From assembly GCA_029210465.1 (NCBI GenBank), contig JARGDL010000025.1:1-34936 (forward strand): DNA of 34,936 bases, written 5' to 3'. A model generated the notes under the pieces. That model had not been told where the DNA came from, made no database searches, and saw only the letters and a program-made list of their open reading frames with translations. The DNA is from Stygiobacter electus (GTDB lineage Bacteria > Bacteroidota > Ignavibacteria > Ignavibacteriales > Melioribacteraceae). Below, piece after piece: positions 27,873 through 34,936 of the stretch; position 1 is the first letter of the stretch, and each line of letters starts with the position of its first letter. The position numbers were made by a program, and so were the translations under genes.

Positions 27873-28088
27873 CCCTTGAGCCTGTCAAAGAGTGTCACTC
27901 TGAGCTTGTCGAAGAGTGTCATTCTGAGCTTGTCGAAGAATGTCACTCTGAGCTTGTCGAAGAATGTCACTCTGAGCTTGTCGAAGAATGTCATTCTGAG
28001 CTTGTCGAAGAGTGTCATTCTGAGCTTGTCGAAGAATGTCACTCTGAGCTTGTCGAAGAGTGTCATTCTGAGCTTGTCGAAGAATGAC
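27873..28088. repeat. Tandem array of 24-bp hairpin units, 8 intact copies plus one degenerate
   Basis: Eight exact-period 24-bp units run from 27897 to 28088, each with core CTGAGCTTGTCGAAG and arms ACT or ATT at one end and AGT or AAT at the other. A diverged copy occupies 27873-27896. Five of the eight intact units have perfectly complementary arms within the unit, but only two of eight junctions do, so the folding element is the unit itself. Because 24 is a multiple of three and the unit lacks stops in several frames, it creates long repetitive open frames on both strands that I do not regard as genes. Confidence 0.95.
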
Positions 28089-28433
28089 GACATCATTTCT
28101 CATTAATTATAACTCTTTAATTCAAATCAAAGAACAAAACATGTTTTATTCACAAAAATCTTGCCATTATGAGAACATTAAACAATATCAATATTTAAGA
28201 TATTTCAACTTTTTATAAAAACAATTTAACATAAAATTCCGAATTTGAGATTCAGAAATTATTCTATCTTAATTTTAAGAAGAATATAAAAACGGTTACA
28301 AAACTAAGTAAATTGACTTTGATAATAAAGACAACCTCATCTTTTTGTAAAAAATAAAATTAAATTAGTGTCAATTCGTGTAATTTGTGGCTTAATCTTT
28401 ATCAATTTGCAATTCGCAATTGTACATTATTAT

Positions 28434-29450
28434 TAGAGTTAATTCGTGTAATTCGTGTCTAATTATTAATGTGGCTTAAGCCATTTTATTTATTTCATCT
28501 TTAAAGTTCACTAAAGTGAACTTCTATATTTAAACATATAATTACAGTCTGCTTTAGCTGACTGAATCTACATATTAAAAATCGTTTTTGGCTTTAGCCA
28601 CATTTAACAATTTTAATATTTCATCTAAATCAATACCATAATTAATTCTCACTACAAATCATTTCCAATCCGTCTTTTATTCGTGCTAATTCGTGTAATT
28701 CGTGTCTAATTATTAATGTGGCTTAAGCCATTTTATTTATTTCATCTTTAAAGTTCACTAAAGAGAACCTCTATATTTAAACATATAATTACAGTCTGCT
28801 TTAGCTGACTGAATCTACATATTAAAAATCGTTTTTGGCTTCAGCCACATTTAACAATTTTAATATTTTATCTAAATCAATACCATAATTAATTCTCACT
28901 ACAAATCATTTTCCATCCATCTTTATTCGTGCTAATTCGTGTAATTCGTGTCTAATTATTAATGTGGCTTAAGCCATTTTATTTATTTCATCTTTAAAGT
29001 TCACTAAAGTGAACCTCTATATTTAAACATATAATTACAGTCTGCTTTAGCTGACTGAATCTGTATATTAAAAATCGTTTTTGGCTTTAGCCACATTTAA
29101 CAATTTTAATATTTCATCTAAATCAATACCATAATTAATTCTCACTACAAATCATTTTCCATCCATCTTTTATTCGTGCTAATTCGTGTAATTCGTGGCT
29201 AAATATTAATGTGGCTTAAGCCATTTTATTTATTTCATCTTTAAAGTTCACTAAAGAGAACTTCTATATTTAAACATATAATTACAGTCTGCTTTAGCTG
29301 ACTGAATCTACATATTAAAAATCGTTTTTGGCTTTAGCCACATTTAACAATTTTAATATTTTATCTAAATCAATACCATAATTAATTCTCACTACAAATC
29401 ATTTTTCATCCGTTTTTTATTCGTGCTAATTCGTGTAATTCGTGTCTAAA
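28434..29450. repeat. Four tandem repeats of about 247 bp rich in palindromes
   Basis: The marker GTGGCTTAAG recurs at 28471, 28718, 28964 and 29211, giving periods of 247, 246 and 247 bp. Each unit has a perfect TGGCTTAAGCCA palindrome, then GTTCACTAAAGTGAAC (a T-to-A change weakens it in copies 2 and 4), a CAGTC/GACTG hairpin and TGGCTTTAGCCA. The first and last can also pair with each other to enclose the others. Copies differ by a few substitutions only. No coding potential is seen. The flanking 28089-28433 and 29451-29544 hold fragments of related text, such as AATTCGTGTAATT. Confidence 0.93.
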
Positions 29451-29544
29451 TTTTTTTGAGGATATTTGAGTTAATCTGTGGTATCAGTGGTTCTTTTTTT
29501 ACCACTAAGAAACACTAAGTTCATCACTAAGATTCACAAAGAAT

Positions 29545-29640
29545 ATTTTACATTTTACATTATCAATTCACAATTAGCCATTCTAAATTCTACACCTGTC
29601 TTACGACAGGCAGGCCCGTCTACCGACAGGTAGATTCTAC
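29545..29640. repeat. Heptanucleotide tract with two tandem 20-bp palindromic elements
   Basis: Seven 7-bp units (29545-29593) are followed by two 20-bp units (29594-29613 and 29614-29633; CCGACAGGTAG ends the second) and then one further heptamer, ATTCTAC (29634-29640). The insertion is exactly 40 bp and the heptamers lie intact on either side. Confidence 0.8.
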
Positions 29641-29642
29641 AT

Positions 29643-30524
29643 TTAAAAACTGCTCCACATAAACTTTTTATCCGGCTTTATTCTTAATCCTGGTAGCGGA
29701 AAATGTAAATGATTCAATACAAATTTTACTGCATTACCAAACGAGCCATTGAAAGGCAATTCATTTGCATCAATATCGAGTGCAATAATAATTTCTCTTT
29801 CTGTTTTTGGAGTATATATCAATCCTGACCCAACGGAAATCATTAATATTTTAGGCCAATATTGAGAAATAAAATTTGGTAAAACATTTTTCATACGAAT
29901 CGACATCCAATATTTACTATATTCATAATCATCAAAAATATTTGCCTGCTTAGGACCACCAATAATTTTTTTATTCCATTTGTAACTAAATCTTGGTTGA
30001 AAATTATTTAAGTAAGGAATGTAATACTGAAGTAAATTATAAGAAGCACCAGCAAAATCAGCAATAAAATCAGATTGTGAAAATCCATACGATTTAGAAA
30101 ATCCATCATTCACTTCAATATATAATTCATACAACAATGCAAACAAAGAAGCATAATGATATTGTTTTGAGATAGAAAAATTTGAGTAATCTAAGCCATA
30201 TCTAAAAGCAGAGGCTAAAAAGTAAGTACCTAAAAAATGACCGATTTTATCTTGACCTAAAGCATAATTATCGAACCAACCATCATTAATAATTTTGAAT
30301 TTACCCCTATCATGAAACCACCAGTCTTCACCTTGATATATATGTGCACCAATTCCGAATGCTAAAGTAGTTCCGCCAAAAACTGCAAACTTTGTCCCAT
30401 CAATTTTTGTATCGAGCACATCAATTTTTTTTAAATATGATGAATCTGCTTTTTGAAAAACTACACTTTGAGAATAGATGCAATTAAAGACGAATAAGTA
30501 AAGAAGAAATAATTTTATTTTCAT
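29643..30524 (-). CDS. DUF2279 (YfiM-like) exported protein
   Basis: I chose the ATG at 30524 (293 residues). The frame extends to a TTG at 30563, but the ATG begins a clean signal peptide, MKIKLFLLYLFVFNCIYSQ. The middle of the protein has the DUF2279 pattern: DKIGHFLGTYFLASAFRYG (about 91-109), then ELYIEVNDGFSKSYGFSQSDFIADFAGASYNLL, with spaced His, Glu, Asp and Asn residues in hydrophobic helices. The function of this family is unknown; it is predicted to be periplasmic or membrane-associated. It stands alone between repeat clusters, so its neighbours give no clue to its role. Confidence 0.75.
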   Translation of the reverse strand: MKIKLFLLYLFVFNCIYSQSVVFQKADSSYLKKIDVLDTKIDGTKFAVFGGTTLAFGIGAHIYQGEDWWFHDRGKFKIINDGWFDNYALGQDKIGHFLGTYFLASAFRYGLDYSNFSISKQYHYASLFALLYELYIEVNDGFSKSYGFSQSDFIADFAGASYNLLQYYIPYLNNFQPRFSYKWNKKIIGGPKQANIFDDYEYSKYWMSIRMKNVLPNFISQYWPKILMISVGSGLIYTPKTEREIIIALDIDANELPFNGSFGNAVKFVLNHLHFPLPGLRIKPDKKFMWSSF

Positions 30525-30581
30525 TTTATTAAAATTTGTTTTATATAATATAACAACAAACAATATTATCCACCAATATGC

Positions 30582-30945
30582 ACCAGTCTTACGACAGGTA
30601 GACCTGTCTACCGACAGGTAGATTCTACATTCTACATTCTACCTTCTACATTATACACTATTGTAATCTTTGGTTTATTTTTTTACCACTAAGTTCACAT
30701 AGGACACTAAATCATCACTAAGAAAATAATTAATCAATCCATACATTCTACCTTCTACACCTGTCTACCGACAGGTAGATTCTACATTCTACATTCTACC
30801 TTCTACATTATACACTATTGTAATCTTTGGTTTATTTTTTCACCACTAAGTTCACATAGAGCACTAAATCCTCACTAAGAAAATAATTAATCAATCCTTA
30901 CATTCTACCTTCTACACCTGTCTACCGACAGGTAGATTCTACATT
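30582..30945. repeat. 157-bp direct repeats carrying 20-bp palindromes and heptamer tracts
   Basis: The 20-bp element ACCTGTCTACCGACAGGTAG occurs at 30602-30621, 30759-30778 and 30916-30935, exactly 157 bp apart. The first is preceded by a variant copy (30582-30601). Between them lie ATTCTAC-type heptamers and the shared text AATCTTTGG...CACTAAGTTCACATAG. Two complete 157-bp units are present and a third begins. A related unit without the palindrome starts near 31151, another with it near 33219, and a further one is cut by the window end. Confidence 0.9.
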
Positions 30946-31337
30946 TTACATTCTACATTCTACATTCTACATTCTACATCATTCCTAAACTCTCTGCTCT
31001 AAGCACTATGCTCTAAACTCTCTGCTCTATGCACTATGCTTTAAACCAATCCTCAAACCTATTAACCTTTTAATCTCTTAATCTTTATAATCTCTCACTA
31101 TTCTACATTCTGCCTTCTACCTTCTACATTATACATTTTACATTACTGTTAATCTTTGGTTTATTTTTTCACCACTAAGTTCACATAGGACACTAAATCC
31201 TCACTAAGAAAATAATTAATCAATCCTTACATTCTACCTTCTGCATTCTACATTTTACATTCTACATCATTCCTAAGCTCTCTGCTCTAAGCACTATGCT
31301 CTAAACTCTCTGCTCTATGCACTATGCTCTAGCCCAA
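30946..31337. repeat. Heptamer-phased repeat block before the first ATPase gene
   Basis: This non-coding stretch continues in 7-bp phase with two kinds of unit. ATTCTAC-like units are joined by a set such as GCTCTAA, GCACTAT and ACTCTCT (30989-31044, repeated at about 31277-31332). Between them lies a copy of the 157-bp module (around 31151-31237) that lacks the 20-bp palindrome at the equivalent position. I see no gene in the whole gap 30525-31408. Confidence 0.75.
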
Positions 31338-31408
31338 TCCTCAACCCTATTAACCTTTTAATCTCTCACTCCCACAAACTCTCACCATTCTTTTTTTTCA
31401 ATCCCCAA

Positions 31409-32701
31409 TCACTCAATCAACCATTGCCAAATAGGTTTAACATTAATTATTCCATTTGCTAACTCAATGTTTTTTCTCTCATCATAAGTTAATATCAATT
31501 TATCAACCTCACCAAATTGGTCATTAATAGCTGTCAACCCCCCAGTTTCACGTGCTAAATTTTCGTGTGTAAGAGAATAAGTAACCTGAATGGCTTCTTT
31601 TTTATTATCAGAATGAGAAACAAGAAAATCAACCTCATTACCTTTAGATGATTTCCAATAATAAATATCCAAACCTTTTCTTAATAACTGCTGAAAAACG
31701 ATAGCCTCTAAAACTCTGCCAATATTTTCTGAAAACCTAAATCCTACAGCATAGTAAAATCCAATATCATTAACATAGTATTTATCTGGATTATAAATCT
31801 GTTTTTTAAGAGAAAAATCATAAAGAGAAAGAGATTGTATAAGATAAACATCCTCAAGAATAGTTAAGAAATTTTTTATTGTTGTTACATTCTTAGCTGA
31901 AATTGCACTTCTTAATGAATCATAACTTGCAAGACACCCGCTGTTTGTTATCAAATATAATGATAGTTCTCTAATTTCTTTTACATTACGGATATTAAAA
32001 CGGGAAACAACATCCCTGTAAATAATATCCTTAAAATACTGTTCTGCTAATGTTATATCACCGTTTTTAACTACTTCAGGAAAACCGCCAAGTTTTATAT
32101 AAGACTCAAAAGCTCGTTTAATTTCGACAACTTTTTCTGGTATATAAAAATCACGTTCTTCAACTTCTAACCCCAATGACCAAAGATACTCCTTAAATGA
32201 AAATGTATAATTTTGAATTTGCCTGTTTCTACCCGTAAGTGAAGTTGAAATTGAAGAACTAACTAATGATGCATTTGAACCAGTAATAAAGATTTTCACA
32301 TCTTCAAATTCATAAAGTCGATTTATCCATCTTTCCCATCCATCTACATTCTGAATTTCATCAAAAAAAAGATACTTTTTCCCGGAAGGATTATCAATTT
32401 CAAGATATGTCTGATAAAGTTTTTCAAAATCTTCAAATGTAAAATTAATAAACCGCTCGTCTTCAAAATTTATAAAAAGAATATTAGCTTTTTCCACACC
32501 CCGATTTTCTAAAATTTCCTTAGCAATCAATGACATTAAAGTAGATTTTCCACTACGTCTTATGCCATTGATAAAAACAACTTCACGTGTATCTAAAAAT
32601 TTAGTTAATGAAGTAAGAATTTCACGTTTTACTAATTTTTTTTGTGCCAGAAAACGTTCTTTCTGAAAAACTATAAGAGATTTTAATAAAAGCCTATCCA
32701 T
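31409..32701 (-). CDS. AAA_14/DUF4143 ATP-binding protein
   Basis: This 430-residue predicted ATPase has Walker A at 46-54 (GIRRSGKST), Walker B with Asp114-Glu115 (LFFDEIQ), and a sensor-like FITGSNASLV. The C-terminal DUF4143 domain has the remnant PD-(D/E)XK-like pattern EVDFLV followed by AIQVTYS, in which the expected EVK-type strand has Gln in place of Glu and Thr in place of Lys, so nuclease activity is doubtful. Such proteins are common as multiple scattered copies in Bacteroidota-type genomes and their biological role is unsettled. The upstream DNA has a TACAATTGTA-centred imperfect palindrome near 32749-32758, which may be an operator. Confidence 0.85.
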   Translation of the reverse strand: MDRLLLKSLIVFQKERFLAQKKLVKREILTSLTKFLDTREVVFINGIRRSGKSTLMSLIAKEILENRGVEKANILFINFEDERFINFTFEDFEKLYQTYLEIDNPSGKKYLFFDEIQNVDGWERWINRLYEFEDVKIFITGSNASLVSSSISTSLTGRNRQIQNYTFSFKEYLWSLGLEVEERDFYIPEKVVEIKRAFESYIKLGGFPEVVKNGDITLAEQYFKDIIYRDVVSRFNIRNVKEIRELSLYLITNSGCLASYDSLRSAISAKNVTTIKNFLTILEDVYLIQSLSLYDFSLKKQIYNPDKYYVNDIGFYYAVGFRFSENIGRVLEAIVFQQLLRKGLDIYYWKSSKGNEVDFLVSHSDNKKEAIQVTYSLTHENLARETGGLTAINDQFGEVDKLILTYDERKNIELANGIINVKPIWQWLIE

Positions 32702-32853
32702 ATTTTCTCATATATTTTAATACTAATATAATATAATATTCTAAATATTACAATTGTATTATAATATATTAATCCATCATTTATATTTTAGCTATTTTCA
32801 GATTAATTACTTCAGTAATTTGTGTTAATCAGTAGTTATTTTTTCCTTTGTAT

Positions 32854-33135
32854 CCCGACCTGTCGGGATTGCGTCTTTGCGAGAAATTCTCTTATAATTC
32901 CTTGTTTTTTTACTTTGCGTCCTCTGCGTCTTTGCGAGAAAAAAGTTTCACGCCAAGCCGCCAAGTTCGCTAAGATTAAACAAATCCATTGTGGCCCGAC
33001 CTGTCGGGATTGCGGTTTTGTGAGAGATTCTCTTATAAATCCTTGTTTTTTTACTTTGCGTCCTTTGCAACTTTGTGAGAAAAAAGTTTCACGCCAAGTT
33101 CACTAAACCTGCCTGTATAACGATGAAGACAGCGT
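32854..33135. repeat. Two 141-bp direct repeats headed by CCCGACCTGTCGGG
   Basis: The palindrome CCCGACCTGTCGGG occurs at 32854-32867 and 32995-33008, 141 bp apart, each followed by similar text containing TTACTTTGCGTCCT and AAAAGTTTCACGCCAAG. The copies have diverged by several substitutions. A long open frame crossing both on the plus strand repeats the same peptide text and is not treated as a gene. Confidence 0.85.
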
Positions 33136-33154
33136 AAACTTCAATCCATAATCC

Positions 33155-33419
33155 ATTCTACATTCTACATTCTAAATTCTACATTCTACATTCTACATTA
33201 TGCATTATACACTATTGTAATCTTTGGTTTATTTTTTCACCACTAAGTTCACATAGAGCACTAAATCCTCACTAAGAAAATAATTAATCAATCCTTACAT
33301 TCTACCTTCTACACCTGTCTACCGACAGGTAGATTCTACATTCTACCTAAACTCTCTGCTCTATGCTCTATGCACTATGCTCTAAACCAATCCTCAACCC
33401 TATTAACCTTTTAATCTTT
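33155..33419. repeat. Heptamer tract and 157-bp module copy between the ATPase genes
   Basis: Nine 7-bp units run in phase from 33155 to 33217. They lead into another copy of the AATCTTTGG...CACTAAGTTCACATAG module, with the 20-bp palindrome at 33313-33332. After it come ATTCTAC and GCTCTAT-type heptamers up to the end of the second ATPase gene. With the 141-bp repeats this fills the 718-bp gap. Confidence 0.8.
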
Positions 33420-34772
33420 TTATCTAACCCTTCCCATCTCAACAGCATCCACATAATCTTTGCATAAAGAAGACAAATATAACGGCAGATTTAATAACTT
33501 GAATTTTTTTCCTTCCGATGTAGTTTCCTGTGTAATCTTAAACTTATCTGAATATAATCTTATTGCAATATCAGACTTAACTAAGTTCATAAAAATTTTT
33601 AGCGACTTCATCTTTCCGCTTGAACCAGATTTTACTTCAACTGGAATAACTTTACCATTATAATTTATCAAATAATCAATCTCAGCATCTGACTGTTTTT
33701 TTTCTCTTACCCAAAAAATTAAAGAAGCATCAGGAGAATATTCTTCAGCAAGAATTTCCTGCCCAACTATATGTTCAGCAATTCTACCCCGATATGTATC
33801 CATTAAATCATCCCCTAATAATATTTCTTTTTCTATTCCGCTGATTAGGTTTACAAGACCAGTATCAAGCAATTGAAGTTTTGGTGCCATCTTTAAATTT
33901 CTTGTCAATGGCAGTTTACTATCTGTCGTTGGATAAACAAGACTTAAAAGCATTGTCTTTTCTAAAATTCTGAACGCTTCAGAAACTTCACGTGATCTAT
34001 AATTGGAACTTGAAAAATGAGTAAAAGTTATTCTCTCTGAAGCAAACTTAAATGCATTTTCAATTATAAATCTGATAATCCTTCGTTGGCTTTCATTTCT
34101 TGCATACTTTTCAACATCTTCTTTATATGAAATGATAAGATCGTTTACTGTTTTTTTTATTGCAGATAAATCATTGTTTTCAAATAATAATTTTACAACT
34201 TCAGGCATACCACCTGTAATAGTATATTTTTTAAAAAGACTCATTAATCTTTCATGTGCATAAGCTGGTATAGGAATAGTTTTTAATGCTTCAAGTTCAT
34301 TTTTAAAATTACCAGCCTCCAGAAATTCCTTAAAAGAAAAAGGTCGTAATGCTAAATATTCAACTCTTCCAACAGGGAAAGATATATTTTTATTAATTAA
34401 AGTTTCCAATAAAGAACCTGCGGCTATTACAGGCAGTTCATTTTTATTTTCATAAAAATATCTTAAATATTTTACTGCTGAAGGAGAATTTTGTATCTCA
34501 TCAATAAAGATGAGAGTATTTTTTTCAGAAGCTGAAGCATTTTTTATAAAATAAATTGCATTTAGCAACTCTTCAAAAGAAACAGCATTTTCAAAAATTC
34601 TCTTTTCCTCCTCCAACTCCAAATTTAAGTAGATGAATTGATTAAATTTCTTTGCGAATTGTTTTACAAGTGTAGTTTTTCCTACCTGACGCGCTCCTCT
34701 TAATATAAGCGGTTTACGATTGGCATTAACAATCCATTTTTCCAATTCTGCTATTATATCTCTCTTGAACAT
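33420..34772 (-). CDS. AAA_14/DUF4143 ATP-binding protein, second and divergent copy
   Basis: This 450-residue protein has Walker A at 26-34 (GARQVGKTT), Walker B with Asp91-Glu92 (LIFIDEIQ), the AAGSLLE sensor segment and a GGMPEVV motif before the DUF4143 region. Its C-terminal nuclease-like fold retains the full pattern AEIDYLI followed by VEVKSGSSG, unlike the copy at 31409-32701. The two proteins share architecture but only limited sequence, so they are not a recent duplication. A perfect 16-bp palindrome lies 18 bp before the start codon. Function is not established; regulatory or mobile-element-associated roles have been proposed for such families, but nothing here proves one. Confidence 0.88.
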   Translation of the reverse strand: MFKRDIIAELEKWIVNANRKPLILRGARQVGKTTLVKQFAKKFNQFIYLNLELEEEKRIFENAVSFEELLNAIYFIKNASASEKNTLIFIDEIQNSPSAVKYLRYFYENKNELPVIAAGSLLETLINKNISFPVGRVEYLALRPFSFKEFLEAGNFKNELEALKTIPIPAYAHERLMSLFKKYTITGGMPEVVKLLFENNDLSAIKKTVNDLIISYKEDVEKYARNESQRRIIRFIIENAFKFASERITFTHFSSSNYRSREVSEAFRILEKTMLLSLVYPTTDSKLPLTRNLKMAPKLQLLDTGLVNLISGIEKEILLGDDLMDTYRGRIAEHIVGQEILAEEYSPDASLIFWVREKKQSDAEIDYLINYNGKVIPVEVKSGSSGKMKSLKIFMNLVKSDIAIRLYSDKFKITQETTSEGKKFKLLNLPLYLSSLCKDYVDAVEMGRVR

Positions 34773-34790
34773 ATATATTGTAATAAAGTC

Positions 34791-34806
34791 AGGGTAAATT
34801 TACCCT
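34791..34806. promoter_or_regulatory. Perfect 16-bp palindrome upstream of the second ATPase gene
   Basis: AGGGTAAATTTACCCT is a perfect palindrome ending 18 bp before the ATG of the minus-strand ATPase gene. Its position between the presumed promoter and the start codon suits an operator. On the plus strand it is followed by CTTTTTG, but without a loop it is a poor terminator. Confidence 0.5.
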
Positions 34807-34858
34807 CTTTTTGTAAAGAAGTCAACCATTTTTTAATGAATTGTTGTAATAGTACCTT

Positions 34859-34936
34859 AACAATTAACAATTATAAATTATAAATTATAAATTATAAATT
34901 ATACATTATAAATTATACACTATTGAAATCTTTGGT
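34859..34936. repeat. Heptamer tract (9 units) and truncated module at the window edge
   Basis: Nine 7-bp units, AACAATT and ATAAATT types, run from 34859 to 34921. They join the start of another AATCTTTGG module (34927 onward) that is cut by the window end. This suggests the repeat island continues beyond the window. Confidence 0.7.

Noticed and set aside
27846..28106. Open frames on both strands with repetitive SLSKN, DKLR and LRQAQ peptides
   Set aside because: They arise because a 24-bp tandem unit has no stops in several frames. Three overlapping frames are equally open, and none has a start or ribosome binding site of its own.
27873..29450. Possible CRISPR array
   Set aside because: The 24-bp units are directly adjacent without spacers, the 247-bp units are near-identical throughout, and there are no cas genes.
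32822..33106. A 94-codon plus-strand frame
   Set aside because: It spans the two 141-bp repeats and repeats the same peptide text (CRDCVFARNSL and similar). Non-coding repeat DNA explains it.
31409..34772. A defence island or toxin-antitoxin system built on the two ATPases
   Set aside because: There is no partner nuclease, methylase, reverse transcriptase or antitoxin nearby, and DUF4143 ATPases are widespread outside defence loci.

Overview
The window is AT-rich chromosomal DNA that most resembles a free-living member of the Ignavibacteria (Chlorobi/Bacteroidota group). Three observations point there. Three secreted proteins end in a type IX secretion (Por) C-terminal domain with the QNYPNPFN signature. 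The F1-ATPase genes atpD and atpC stand alone, away from the other ATP synthase genes. A K+-independent proton pyrophosphatase sits beside anaerobic pyruvate:ferredoxin metabolism. The lineage is inferred from these family patterns; no marker gene such as rRNA is present.

Layout. Positions 491-6744 hold energy and redox housekeeping genes: hppA with a structured 3' region, an A-type Fe-S carrier immediately followed by a Mn-type superoxide dismutase with two plausible starts, then convergent atpD-atpC. Positions 7085-22758 hold one long minus-strand carbohydrate locus. In transcription order it encodes a LacI-type repressor, a GH2 enzyme of the exo-beta-D-glucosaminidase subfamily, an FHS-type sugar permease, a ROK sugar kinase, a PD40 beta-propeller T9SS protein, a jelly-roll/FnIII/CBM9 T9SS protein, an SGNH hydrolase with an F5/8C domain and T9SS tail, an SSS symporter and a GH20 beta-N-acetylhexosaminidase. 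A near-perfect LacI-type operator overlaps the likely promoter of the GH2 gene. The simplest reading is a chitosan/chitin-oligomer utilisation locus: surface proteins bind and deacylate, GH20 and GH2 release GlcNAc and GlcN, the permeases import them and the kinase phosphorylates them. Positions 23127-27802 hold nifJ (pyruvate:ferredoxin oxidoreductase) and a dihydroorotate-dehydrogenase-like protein that lacks the catalytic cysteine.

From 27.8 kb to the end the window is a repeat-rich island with only three genes: a DUF2279 protein and two AAA_14/DUF4143 ATPases. It holds (i) eight tandem 24-bp hairpin units with core CTGAGCTTGTCGAAG, (ii) four tandem units of about 247 bp loaded with palindromes, (iii) scattered degenerate heptanucleotide tracts that keep an exact 7-bp period, reminiscent of cyanobacterial STRR sequences, (iv) a 20-bp palindromic element found singly, in tandem pairs, or absent from otherwise matching sites inside those tracts, and (v) modules of 157 bp and 141 bp in direct repeat.

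The most unusual finding links the island to the genes. The CTGAGCTTGTCGAAG hairpin also forms a terminator between sodA and atpC, and it occurs twice inside the SGNH hydrolase gene. There it is part of an exactly 105-nt in-frame insertion (35 residues) in the T9SS sorting domain, comparable to the Rickettsia palindromic elements that insert into proteins.
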